Shown here piece by piece: positions 43,371 through 52,616 of a stretch of DNA of 64,000 bases. Location of the stretch: assembly GCA_003131625.1 (NCBI GenBank), contig PKVY01000066.1, forward strand, positions 1-64,000. Reading direction: 5' to 3'. How positions within the stretch are numbered: the first letter of the stretch is position 1; the number at the start of each line of letters is the position of its first letter. Both the position numbers and the translations under genes were made by a program. Under the pieces are notes generated by a model, which was not told the DNA's origin, ran no database searches, and saw nothing but the letters and a program-made list of their open reading frames with translations. This DNA is from Acidobacterium sp. (GTDB taxonomy: Bacteria; Acidobacteriota; Terriglobia; Terriglobales; Acidobacteriaceae).

Positions 43371-46300
43371 ATGTGGTGCGCCGGTGCGCTCGCATTGGCG
43401 GCGTGCTGCGTTTCCGTCCTGCTGTCGGGATGCGGAAGCATCATGTCCAACGCGGCGAGCGGTAGCCTGGTAGCTTCGGCGAATTCACTTTCCTTTGGAA
43501 GCGTGTCGTTAGGGCAGACGTCCGGCGCCTCGGTATCGCTCAGGAATGAGAGCACGGCAGCGGTACAGATTTCCCAAGTCAGCTTGACCGGGCCGTTTTC
43601 CGTGATGGGGCAAAGCGGCATGCCGGTCACGATCGCCTCCGGCGGCACGTACGCGGTGAGTTTGCAGTTCACGCCAACGTCGGTTGGGGCGGCGACAGGC
43701 AGCCTGACGCTGACCACCAACTCGACCTCGGGCAACCCAGTGGTGAGCCTGAGCGGCACGGGCACGGCGGATGCGCAGGCAAGTGCACCGGGAGCGATGA
43801 TCAGCCCCGCGCCGGGAAGCGTGTTGCCTGGTTCCTCGGTGACGTTCACATGGTCAGCGGGAAGCGGCGTGGCGGAATACCAGCTGTGGGTGGGATCGAC
43901 GGGCGCGGGCTCGCAGAATCTGGGTGCTTATACAGAGGGCGTGGCTACGGGGAATACGGTTTCGGCGACGGCAACCGGACTGCCGACCAGCGGAGCGACC
44001 CTGTATGTGCGGCTGCTCTCGGAGATCGGGGGAAACTGGCAGTCCACGGACTACACGTATACGGAAGCCAGCACGGTAGACACGCCGGTGACAACGGTGA
44101 GCGCAGTCTCGTGCACGAGTGCGACGATCACAGGCGCGGGGACGGACACCTGCACGGTGACGCTCGACGCGCCGGCCAGCAGCGGTGGCGCGTCAGTGAG
44201 CCTGGCGAGCAGCGACTCCGCTTTGACGGTACCCTCGTCGGTACTGGTTGGGGCAAACCGGAGCAGCGCAACCTTCACGGCGATCGCGGCCGCGGTGAGC
44301 GCAACACAGACGGCGACGATTACGGCCAGCGTGGGAACCAGCTCGGCGACGTTTGCTCTGCAACTGAGCCCGCAGGCGGCGAGCAGCGGGACTGCGGCTC
44401 TGAGCCTGAGCGCCAGCAGCCTGTCCTTCGGCGATGTCACGGTCAACACCCAGGCGACGCCCCAGTCCGTGACGCTGCTGTCGTCGGGAACGGCGGCTTT
44501 AACCATCAATTCGGTGACGGTGGCCGGGGCAGGATTCGCGATAGCGGGACCGGGCTTCCCGGTGACACTGAACCCCGGAAATGCGGTTACAGTGCAGGTG
44601 AAGTTCGATCCTGCCACGGCGGGCGCGGCAAGCGGAACGCTGACCGTTGTCACGAACGCTCCGACTAACGGTACGGCGCTGGTGAGTCTGAGCGGAACGG
44701 GCGATGCGGCGGCGGGGACGCTGAGTACGCTCTTCTGCCAAAGCGGGACGATTACGGGCGCGGGCAGTGATGCGTGCACCGTGAACCTGACGGCGGCGGC
44801 GCCGGCGGGCGGACTGACGGTGAATGTGTCGAGCAGCAATACCGCTTTGACGGTGCCGGCTACAGTGACGGTGCCGGGGGGCGCGATGGGTGCGTTCTTT
44901 ACGGCCACAGCCACAGCGGTGACGTCGACCCAGACAGCCAACGTGACTGCGACCGCAAACGGTCTTTCGAAGATTTACGCTCTGCAGCTGGTGGCACAGA
45001 CGCCAGGGCTGAGTGTGAGTTCGACCAACCTCAATTTCGGAGATGTGACGGTCAATACGTCCACGACCGAGACGATCACGCTGACCTCGACCGGAACCTC
45101 TCCGCTGACTGTTAATTCAGCTGCGCTGGCGGGAACCGACTTCTCAATGTCGGGCGCGGCGTTCCCAGCAACGCTGAATCCGGGACAATCGGCAACTCTG
45201 CAGGTGAGCTTCGACCCGGGTACGGTGGGAGCGCAGACTGGCACGATCACGATCTCCAGCAACTCGGCAACCAACGGAACCGTGGTGGTCGCCCTCAGCG
45301 GGACGGGACAGTCGGCGGGAGGCACGCTCAGCGGGCTCTCCTGTGCGAACGGGACGATCAGCGGCGCAGCCAGCGATTCATGCACAGTGTCGCTGAATTC
45401 GGCCGCACCGACAGGCGGGCTGACGGTCACACTGAGCAGCAACAATTCGTCGGTGACCGTGCCTGCTTCCGTGACGGTGCCGACGGGGGCTACCACCGCT
45501 CCCTTCACGGCAACGATTGCCGCGGTCACCTCGACGCAGTCCGCCACGCTGACGGCGACAGCCAGCGGCGTTTCGAAGGTCTATGCGCTGCAACTTAATG
45601 CGCAGACGGTGGGGATGAGCCTGAGCACCAACAGCCTTGCCTTCGGAGACGTGAACCTCAACACTTCCACGAGCCAGTCGGTGACAGTGACCTCGTCCGG
45701 TACAGCTGCGCTGACGATTAACTCGGCAACGCTGACGGGAACCGGCGGCTTCACCCTGGGCGGGGCGACGATCCCGGTGACGCTGAATCCAGGACAATCC
45801 GCGACACTGCAGGTCACGTTCGATCCCACCACGGCAGGAGCGAAGACCGGATCGATCCTGGTCACCAGCAACGCCACTACGAACCCGACGGCAACGATCA
45901 GCCTGAGCGGAACGGGCGACGCGGCGGCGGGCACGCTGAGTTCGCTCACCTGCACCACGGCGTCCTTCTCAGCCGCGGGCACGGATGCCTGCACGGTGAC
46001 GCTGAGCGCCGCAGCACCGGCCGGCGGACAGGTGGTTACACTGGCCAGCAACAATTCATCGGTCACGGTGCCGGCTTCGGTGACGGTGGCAGCGGGCGCT
46101 ACCACCGCTCCCTTCACGGCAACGATTGCCGCGGTCACTTCAACGCAGTCCGCCACACTGACAGCGACAGTCAGTGGGATTTCGAAGGTCTACACGCTGC
46201 AGCTCAACGGGCAGACGGTGGGGATGAGCCTGAGCACCAACAGCCTCGCCTTCGGAGACGTGAACCTCAACACGCCCACGAGCCAGTCGGTGACGGTGAC

Positions 46301-47387
46301 CTCGTCCGGTACAGCTGCGCTGACGATCAACGCGGCGGCGGTAACGGGAACTGGCTTCACCGCGGCGGGAGTGACGTTCCCGGTGACCCTGAATCCGGGA
46401 CAATCCGCGACGCTGCAGGTGACGTTCGATCCGACCACGGCAGGAGCGCAGACCGGATCGATCCTGATCACCAGCAACGCCACTACGAATCCGACGGCAA
46501 CGATCAGCCTGAGCGGAACCGGCGACTCGACCACGGGCGCGCTGAGTTCGCTCACCTGCACGACCATGTCGTACTCGGCCGCGGGCACGGATACCTGCAC
46601 GGTGACGCTGAGCGCCGCGGCACCGGCCGGGGGACAGGTGGTTACGCTGGCCAGCAACAATTCGGCAGTAACGGTACCGGCTTCAGTGACGGTGGCGGCG
46701 GGCGCTACAACCGCTCCCTTCACGGCAACGATCGCCGCGGTCACTTCAACGCAAACGGCGACGCTGACAGCAACCGCGAGCGGCGTGGCAAAAACTGCCG
46801 TCCTGCAGCTAACCGGAGGGTCGATTGGACTGAAGCTTGGATCGACGAGCGTCGCGTTCGGCGATGTCGACCTGAACACACCCACTACGCAAACCGTGCT
46901 TCTAACCTCGTCGGGGACCGCGGCGGTCACCATCAGCGCGGCAACGCTGACGGGGACGGGCTTCACGATGTCAGGAGTCACGGCCCCTGTGACTCTGGGT
47001 CCGGGCCAGACGGAGACGCTGGATCTGGTGTTCGATCCAACGACCGCCGGAGCGGCCACGGGGCTGGTGACGATCACCAGCAACGCTACCAGCGGAGCAA
47101 CGGCGACGATCGCCCTGAGCGGGACGGGCGTCTCGTCGGCCTCCTATGAAGTGCAGCTGACCTGGGACGCACCGACGGAAACGACTGACCCAGCGGTGGG
47201 ATACAACATCTATCGATCGACGGGCAGCGGGTCGTATGAACTGGTGAATACGTCGGTCAATACACCAACAACGTTTACCGACACTACGGTGGTGAGCGGC
47301 AGCAGCTACAACTATGAGGTCACCAGCGTGGATGCGTCGGGAGTGGAAAGCGCGCCCTCGAACGTCTACACGGCGGCCATTCCGTAA
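43371..47387 (+). CDS. Large surface lipoprotein with alternating ASH (choice-of-anchor D) and Ig-like modules
   Basis: 1338 residues from the ATG at 43371 (GGAG six bases before it); an upstream in-frame ATG at 43260 would spoil the signal peptide. MWCAGALALAACCVSVLLSGC is a lipoprotein signal with lipobox LSGC. Six ASH/choice-of-anchor-D modules (each starting like LSLSTNSLAFGDVNLNT) alternate with five Ig-like modules that begin with a Cys pair (SLTCTT...GTDTCTVTL). A Fn3-like domain sits after the first ASH and another closes the protein (TWDAPTETTDPAVGYNIYRS). The last repeats are near-identical. Likely exposed on the outer membrane as an adhesion or scaffold protein. Confidence 0.87.
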   Translation: MWCAGALALAACCVSVLLSGCGSIMSNAASGSLVASANSLSFGSVSLGQTSGASVSLRNESTAAVQISQVSLTGPFSVMGQSGMPVTIASGGTYAVSLQFTPTSVGAATGSLTLTTNSTSGNPVVSLSGTGTADAQASAPGAMISPAPGSVLPGSSVTFTWSAGSGVAEYQLWVGSTGAGSQNLGAYTEGVATGNTVSATATGLPTSGATLYVRLLSEIGGNWQSTDYTYTEASTVDTPVTTVSAVSCTSATITGAGTDTCTVTLDAPASSGGASVSLASSDSALTVPSSVLVGANRSSATFTAIAAAVSATQTATITASVGTSSATFALQLSPQAASSGTAALSLSASSLSFGDVTVNTQATPQSVTLLSSGTAALTINSVTVAGAGFAIAGPGFPVTLNPGNAVTVQVKFDPATAGAASGTLTVVTNAPTNGTALVSLSGTGDAAAGTLSTLFCQSGTITGAGSDACTVNLTAAAPAGGLTVNVSSSNTALTVPATVTVPGGAMGAFFTATATAVTSTQTANVTATANGLSKIYALQLVAQTPGLSVSSTNLNFGDVTVNTSTTETITLTSTGTSPLTVNSAALAGTDFSMSGAAFPATLNPGQSATLQVSFDPGTVGAQTGTITISSNSATNGTVVVALSGTGQSAGGTLSGLSCANGTISGAASDSCTVSLNSAAPTGGLTVTLSSNNSSVTVPASVTVPTGATTAPFTATIAAVTSTQSATLTATASGVSKVYALQLNAQTVGMSLSTNSLAFGDVNLNTSTSQSVTVTSSGTAALTINSATLTGTGGFTLGGATIPVTLNPGQSATLQVTFDPTTAGAKTGSILVTSNATTNPTATISLSGTGDAAAGTLSSLTCTTASFSAAGTDACTVTLSAAAPAGGQVVTLASNNSSVTVPASVTVAAGATTAPFTATIAAVTSTQSATLTATVSGISKVYTLQLNGQTVGMSLSTNSLAFGDVNLNTPTSQSVTVTSSGTAALTINAAAVTGTGFTAAGVTFPVTLNPGQSATLQVTFDPTTAGAQTGSILITSNATTNPTATISLSGTGDSTTGALSSLTCTTMSYSAAGTDTCTVTLSAAAPAGGQVVTLASNNSAVTVPASVTVAAGATTAPFTATIAAVTSTQTATLTATASGVAKTAVLQLTGGSIGLKLGSTSVAFGDVDLNTPTTQTVLLTSSGTAAVTISAATLTGTGFTMSGVTAPVTLGPGQTETLDLVFDPTTAGAATGLVTITSNATSGATATIALSGTGVSSASYEVQLTWDAPTETTDPAVGYNIYRSTGSGSYELVNTSVNTPTTFTDTTVVSGSSYNYEVTSVDASGVESAPSNVYTAAIP

Positions 47388-47414
47388 CGAGCGAAGTACC
47401 TCAACTCAAAACAA

Positions 47415-47438
47415 AAGGCCCGCCGTTTGGCGGGCCTT
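47415..47438. terminator. Bidirectional terminator between convergent genes
   Basis: AAGGCCCGCC-GTTT-GGCGGGCCTT is a perfect 10-bp stem with T-rich sequence on the right (TTCTCTTT) and A-rich sequence on the left. It serves the lipoprotein gene (+) and the exopolysaccharide operon (-). Confidence 0.9.
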
Positions 47439-47488
47439 CTCTTTGCTGTGCTGGCGATGGATAGGGCAGGAGTCGAGGGAAAGCTGGG

Positions 47489-48835
47489 TCAGCACTTTGC
47501 GATGTTGGGGGCCTGAATGTTGCGGGTTGCGTTGCGGGTGTCCACGACCAGCTTCGCTTTCGCAACGATGCCGGGATAGTCGTACTGCGAGTGATCGGTA
47601 ACGATGACGACGCAGTCGAATTCCGGAATCTTCTCCAGCGGGGTGCTGGTCATATTGAGCGCGTATTTACGTCCGTGACCGACGGTGGGGAAGAAGGGGT
47701 CGTTGTATTCGACGTGCGCGCCGCGCTTTTGCAGAAGCTCGATGATGGTGAGCGAGGGCGACTCGCGAAGGTCGTCGATGTCGCGTTTATAGGCGAGTCC
47801 GAGGATCAGGATGCGGGAGCCGCGCAGCGCTTTGCCCTGCTGGCTCATGGCTTCGATGATGTTCTCGACCACGAAGTAGGGCATACCGATGTTGATTTGC
47901 CCGGCCAACTCGATGAAGCGGGTGTTGAAGTCGAATTCCTTTGCTTTCCAGGACAAGTAGAACGGGTCGATGGGAATACAGTGGCCGCCGAGACCGGGAC
48001 CGGGATAAAACGCCTGGAAGCCGAAGGGCTTGGTTTTGGCCGCGTCGATTACTTCGAAGAGGTCGATGTCCATCCGCATGCAGAGCTGCTTCAGCTCATT
48101 GACGAGCGCGATGTTGACGCAGCGGTAGATGTTTTCGAGCAGCTTGGTCATCTCCGCTGTGGCAGGTGAGGAGACAGGCACGGTGCGGTTGAAGATGGCG
48201 CCATAGACCGCGGAGGCCAGATCACGAGCGGCGGGCCCGCAGCCACCGACGACTTTGGGGATGTCGCGACGGGCGACGGTATCGTTGCCTGGATCTTCCC
48301 GCTCGGGCGAAAACGCGACGTAGAAGCCGGGGCTGGAGGCATCGCGCGCGATGCGCAGACCAGCGGGATTTCCCTTCTCGAGCAGCGGGACCACGACTTC
48401 CTCGGTGGTTCCAGGATAAGTGGTGCTTTCGAGGATGATCAGCTGCCCGTCGTGGACATGCGGAGCGATGCTGCTGACGGTACCGGTGACATAGCTCAGG
48501 TCCGGCTCGTGGTACTCGTTCAGCGGAGTCGGCACACAGATGATGATGACGTCCATCGCGGCAATCTGTGCGTAGTCAGCGGTTGCGGTGAAGCCGCTCT
48601 TGCGGGCCAGCTGAATCTCGGCGCCTGGAATGCGGACGATGTAGGAGCCACCGCGGTTGAGGGTGTCGACTTTGCGGGAATCGATGTCAAAGCCGGTTAC
48701 GCGAAAGCGCGCATCGCTGAACAGCAACGACAGGGGGAGGCCGACGTAGCCCATGCCGACAATGCCGATGCGGGCCTGGCGGCTCTCGATCTTCTGCAGC
48801 AATTCAGTGGTTTTGTCTAAAGAAGTCACGGTCAT
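47489..48835 (-). CDS. Nucleotide-sugar (UDP-GlcNAc/ManNAc type) 6-dehydrogenase
   Basis: 448 residues from the ATG at 48835 (GGGAGC six bases upstream). It has three UDPG/MGDP dehydrogenase domains. N-terminal Rossmann motif is GIVGMGYVGLPLSLLF (about 24-39), the catalytic Cys is in GPGLGGHCIPIDPFYL (about 262), and C-terminal UDP-binding domain carries ILGLAYKRDIDDLRESPSL. It oxidises the sugar C6 twice with NAD+ to make a nucleotide-uronate (WbpA/WecC/TviB-like). The exact sugar cannot be told. It is the last gene of the exopolysaccharide operon, just before the terminator. Confidence 0.93.
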   Translation of the reverse strand: MTVTSLDKTTELLQKIESRQARIGIVGMGYVGLPLSLLFSDARFRVTGFDIDSRKVDTLNRGGSYIVRIPGAEIQLARKSGFTATADYAQIAAMDVIIICVPTPLNEYHEPDLSYVTGTVSSIAPHVHDGQLIILESTTYPGTTEEVVVPLLEKGNPAGLRIARDASSPGFYVAFSPEREDPGNDTVARRDIPKVVGGCGPAARDLASAVYGAIFNRTVPVSSPATAEMTKLLENIYRCVNIALVNELKQLCMRMDIDLFEVIDAAKTKPFGFQAFYPGPGLGGHCIPIDPFYLSWKAKEFDFNTRFIELAGQINIGMPYFVVENIIEAMSQQGKALRGSRILILGLAYKRDIDDLRESPSLTIIELLQKRGAHVEYNDPFFPTVGHGRKYALNMTSTPLEKIPEFDCVVIVTDHSQYDYPGIVAKAKLVVDTRNATRNIQAPNIAKC

Positions 48836-48947
48836 TGTTGCTCCCATCATAGATACCAAAAAAGAGGACGCCTGTGTATTGCTCACCATTGTCAGCCGCA
48901 TTCACAGGGCGGGAAATGCCACAATTTCGTCATGCGGATTCACTGGA

Positions 48948-50426
48948 TCAAGCGGAAACCACGACTGCTTCGTCGGTGGAGGGCGGCTTGAAGAATCCGC
49001 GCAGGATTTCGACGTAAAGCTGTTTCTGGCGCAGGACGTAGAGGAGAATCCACAGGTAGACTCCGGAGAGGATGGCGGCGCACAGAGCCAGGCGGGGCAG
49101 CGGCGACAACAGGTGGCCCCAGAAGAAGCGCGGCGCAAAGGCGACCGCGGCAGCGATGACACCCGCGAGCATGGGCCGGCCGATCGACAGCAGAAGGTCG
49201 CGAAGCAGGACGGGCGTTCCGCTGCGGGACCAGGCGATGAGGGGAATGACCGACACCATCATTACGGTCGAGTAGGCTACGGCAACGCCTTTCGGTCCCC
49301 AGGGCAAGCCGATGGCGTAGCCACCGACGAGCAGGGGCGCCATCACAAGCGCTATTCGCAGGCCTCGCCCGACCAGCCCGCACGATGAGAGCAGCCATCC
49401 CAGAGGCGCGAGAATCGCAAAGCCAAGAGTGGTGGGCGCCAGAATGCGGAAGATCGGGACGGCGGAGTTCCATTTGGGCCCGAGGAAAACGTGAATGATG
49501 TCGTCGCCAAAAAGGCCGCACATCAAGGTGATGGGCACGGTGAGCGACAATACCAGCGAATAACCCTTAAGGAAAAAGCTTCGCAGGCGAGCCGGCTGGT
49601 CCTGGAGGCGCGACAGCGCCGCGAAGACTACGCCGCCAGCGGCTGAGTTCAGATTGTCGGTCGGGATGTTGACCAGCTGATAGGCGCGGCCGTAAATGCC
49701 GAGCGCGTCGACGCCCCAAAAGCGCCCCAGCAGAACCTTGTCCAGGTTCATGGCGAAGTACATGATGAGGCCATTCAGCGTGAGCGTGCCGCCGAAGCGC
49801 ATCATGTGGAAAATCTCAGTGTGTTTGCGCGGCTTGCCCGGTACCCAGCGCGAAGCCACCCAGACGCCGATGGTGTAGACCAAGGGCGTGACGGTGGAGG
49901 TGGCGACGAGCGACCAGTATGCAAAACCGCGCAGCGCCATGGTGATGCCGATGGAGGTGCTGACCGCCAGCGACACGATGTCGATCATCGACAGCGTGAC
50001 GAAGCGCATCTGGCGCTCGAGCAGGGCGCTGTGCTGTACTCCGGCAGCATTGAAGACAAAGGCCGTGGCGAGGACAGCGGTGACGCCGACCAGACGCGGC
50101 TCGTGATAAAACGCAGCGACGAAGGGGCCGAGGGCAACGGCGACGACGCCCAGAACGACGCCGACCAGCAGATTGATCCAGAACAGCGTCGACGACTGCT
50201 CGGTGGTGATGGACTGACGCTGCACCGCGGCGGCGGAGAGGCCGAAATCGCGAAAGACGCTGAAGACGCCGATGACGGCGGTGACCATACCCACGAGGCC
50301 AAAATCTTTGGGGAGCAGGAGACGGGCCATGATCATCAGGGTGCCCGTTCGCAGCAGAAGGGTCGTAATCTGCGAAACGATTTTGGCGAGGCCGCCACGC
50401 ATCGTTCGTTGTTTCAGATCTTTCAT
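48948..50426 (-). CDS. Polysaccharide flippase (Wzx-like, MATE/PST family)
   Basis: 492 residues with about 12-14 membrane helices spread along the chain. The N-terminal block LKQRTMRGGLAKIVSQITTLLLR leads into ARLLLPKDFGLVGMV, typical of oligosaccharide flippases of the WzxC/RfbX class. It would move undecaprenyl-linked repeat units to the periplasmic face. The ATG at 50426 has GGGGAGA before it; an earlier in-frame start is less likely. Neighbours are the PIG-L deacetylase and the nucleotide-sugar dehydrogenase. Confidence 0.9.
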   Translation of the reverse strand: MKDLKQRTMRGGLAKIVSQITTLLLRTGTLMIMARLLLPKDFGLVGMVTAVIGVFSVFRDFGLSAAAVQRQSITTEQSSTLFWINLLVGVVLGVVAVALGPFVAAFYHEPRLVGVTAVLATAFVFNAAGVQHSALLERQMRFVTLSMIDIVSLAVSTSIGITMALRGFAYWSLVATSTVTPLVYTIGVWVASRWVPGKPRKHTEIFHMMRFGGTLTLNGLIMYFAMNLDKVLLGRFWGVDALGIYGRAYQLVNIPTDNLNSAAGGVVFAALSRLQDQPARLRSFFLKGYSLVLSLTVPITLMCGLFGDDIIHVFLGPKWNSAVPIFRILAPTTLGFAILAPLGWLLSSCGLVGRGLRIALVMAPLLVGGYAIGLPWGPKGVAVAYSTVMMVSVIPLIAWSRSGTPVLLRDLLLSIGRPMLAGVIAAAVAFAPRFFWGHLLSPLPRLALCAAILSGVYLWILLYVLRQKQLYVEILRGFFKPPSTDEAVVVSA

Positions 50427-50489
50427 CGTCTCCCCACGCTGCTTGGGTGGATGGCCGCCTCCCTTCCCTGACAATACCTGCCGGTCACG

Positions 50490-51143
50490 TCAGAGCACCA
50501 GCTTGCGGCAATAGAACGCCTCGGCGTAGCCGCTTTCCGCATTGCATTCCATGCCGCGCAGCCGCATCAGCGAGTGAAAGGTGGACTCCTGGAACCAGCT
50601 CCGGCTGCGCTGCGAGGCGAAACCGTCCATGAGGTGACGGACCTTGGTCTGGCACATCTCCTTGGTGAGGGGAACGAAGACGGAGGGCCGTCCCATATCG
50701 CCGTCGTACTTGGGAATCTCGTACTCGAGGATGAAGTGATTGCGGAAGGTGTTCCAGGTCAGCTCCGACAGGAGACGGTGGTCCTGGTGCGCGTCGTGGC
50801 GCTGATGGGTGAAGATGAGATCGGGATCGACCTTCTGCTTCAGTTCCTCGAAGGTCGCCTTCACCTCGGAGCCGACGAAGGGCATAAAACCATCGGGAAA
50901 TTCCTTGAGCATCAGGCGGTCGATGCGGCCCGAACCCGCAAATAGTTCCGCCGCCTTCTGCGCCTCCGCCTTGCGGACGCCCATGGCATTGAAGACGACC
51001 CAGTGAAAGGAACAGTCGGGATACTGATCGACGAGGCGAAGGATGGTGCCGCCACAGCCAATCTCAATATCGTCGGAATGCGAACCCAGGCACAGGACCT
51101 TGATGGCCCCGCCTTTCTTCACATCGAGGTTCAGTTTGATCAT
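50490..51143 (-). CDS. PIG-L family deacetylase
   Basis: 217 residues. Zinc and catalytic motif SHSDDIEIGCGG (21-32) and the second metal motif HQRHDAHQDHR (about 115-125) are both intact. These enzymes deacetylate N-acetylglucosamine-type sugars or act on related amides. In this operon a nucleotide sugar, a lipid-linked sugar or a polysaccharide residue is the likely substrate. The first 10 residues of a longer frame begin with TTG and are left out. It lies between the FAD oxidoreductase and the flippase. Confidence 0.91.
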   Translation of the reverse strand: MIKLNLDVKKGGAIKVLCLGSHSDDIEIGCGGTILRLVDQYPDCSFHWVVFNAMGVRKAEAQKAAELFAGSGRIDRLMLKEFPDGFMPFVGSEVKATFEELKQKVDPDLIFTHQRHDAHQDHRLLSELTWNTFRNHFILEYEIPKYDGDMGRPSVFVPLTKEMCQTKVRHLMDGFASQRSRSWFQESTFHSLMRLRGMECNAESGYAEAFYCRKLVL

Positions 51144-51188
51144 AGGGATGGGTCTTTCAAAGTACGACAAGCCGGCGACGGCGACGAT

Positions 51189-52511
51189 TCAGGTCGACGA
51201 AACGACGGCGGAGAGAGCTCGTTCAGCGGCTTTTTCGCCGCTGATGAAGCTTTCGTCGGTCCACATGTAGCCCCAGTCGCCATAGCGCCCGCAATAGGCG
51301 ATACCGATGTCGTCGAGGTATGCGTGGACGGTTTTGAGTGATTCGGCGCGTTCGAGATCGAAGATGATGTTGGCGTATTTGAGCAGCATCGCCTTCTTGT
51401 CGAGGATCTGGTCGTTGTCGCGAATGATGCCGACCTTGCGCAGGTCGCGAATGACCGGCTCGATCCAGTCGTCGGCATTGCCGCGGAAAGGCTTGTACTT
51501 CTCCGAGAAGTAGACTTCCGCCTGAATGTTGCCGGCGCCCGGAGGGGCGTTCTTCGCCGAGAGCATGTACGGGAAGCCGAGGCGGCTGAAGCAAATGTCC
51601 GGATCGTAGAAATACGTCATGTGCGCGTTGGAAATGTCGTCGCGGTTGAGGCCGATGTTGACGAGCACGCAGGTGGAGCAGGTGAGTCGGCCAGCCGCAT
51701 CGACCACATCCTGGGGCGCGCCTTTGATCATGCGAATCAGATCGGGCAGCGGCACCGAGGAAACCAGGGAATCGTAGTTCGTGACGAGGCCATTGGAGAA
51801 GCGAAGTTCCCGCGCACGGGGATCAACGGAGACCAGCTCATGGTTGAGCTTGATGTTCCCCATGGGAACAAATTTGTTGAGGTAGAGGCGGAATCCGCCT
51901 TCACTCGGATAGCGGAAATGGGTGATGTAATGCACCTGGGGAGCCGATGCGGAGAGTGCGCCGCGCAGCATTTCTTCGAGACTGGCGCGGTAGATGCGCG
52001 GCCCCAGCCAGTCGGTGCTCATGTTCTCGGCTTCGGTGGTGTGGTACTTGCGTGTGTAGCGCATGGGGAACGACTCGGCAAAGGTCTTGCCGAAGCTGGC
52101 ATAGAGCCAGTCGGCATAGTTTTTGATCGGGCGCTCGGGCGCGTTGCGCTCTTCGAGAAAATCGGTGATGACCTTGATGATGGTTTCTTCCGGCAGTCCA
52201 TGCATGTGGAGCTGGACGGGATGCGGGGGCCAGTAGCCTTCCCAGTAGTTATTCAGCGAAATGGGAATGGTCTCGTAGCGCCCACCGACGCTCTCCGCGA
52301 AGAGTTCCTGGATGCGGGTGTCTTTGGTAAAGGAGATATGCGGCCCGACGTCAAAGAGGAAGCCGCTCTCGTAGCGAAACGACATGGTGTGGCCGCCGTA
52401 GTACGCATTCTTGTCGTACATGACGGGCGCGACACCCTCCTGATGCAGCCGGTGGGCGGCTCCAAAGCCGGCCATACCGCTTCCAAGGACGACGATGTTA
52501 GGCGTAGACAT
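51189..52511 (-). CDS. FAD/NAD(P)-dependent oxidoreductase (amine-oxidase/UDP-galactopyranose-mutase-like fold)
   Basis: 440 residues from the ATG at 52511. N-terminal dinucleotide fold NIVVLGSGMAGFGAAHRL (5-22) with the acidic end of strand 2 (YDKN), then a GGHTMSF motif as in protoporphyrinogen oxidase or UDP-galactopyranose mutase relatives. The C-terminal part has the FAD-closing GYMWTDESFISGEKAAE. No membrane segment. Such proteins recur beside CDP-sugar and PIG-L genes in polysaccharide clusters. The reaction is unknown; a sugar-ring oxidation or mutase step is inference. Confidence 0.83.
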   Translation of the reverse strand: MSTPNIVVLGSGMAGFGAAHRLHQEGVAPVMYDKNAYYGGHTMSFRYESGFLFDVGPHISFTKDTRIQELFAESVGGRYETIPISLNNYWEGYWPPHPVQLHMHGLPEETIIKVITDFLEERNAPERPIKNYADWLYASFGKTFAESFPMRYTRKYHTTEAENMSTDWLGPRIYRASLEEMLRGALSASAPQVHYITHFRYPSEGGFRLYLNKFVPMGNIKLNHELVSVDPRARELRFSNGLVTNYDSLVSSVPLPDLIRMIKGAPQDVVDAAGRLTCSTCVLVNIGLNRDDISNAHMTYFYDPDICFSRLGFPYMLSAKNAPPGAGNIQAEVYFSEKYKPFRGNADDWIEPVIRDLRKVGIIRDNDQILDKKAMLLKYANIIFDLERAESLKTVHAYLDDIGIAYCGRYGDWGYMWTDESFISGEKAAERALSAVVSST

Positions 52512-52616
52512 TACGAAAATTCTCTCCGGGGTAGTTGTTGTTCGGTATCCCTCAGTTGGGGAGAGGGGGTCTTTCCTCAGTAACACTCATGGCCGACACT
52601 TTTGGGGCATGCCCGG

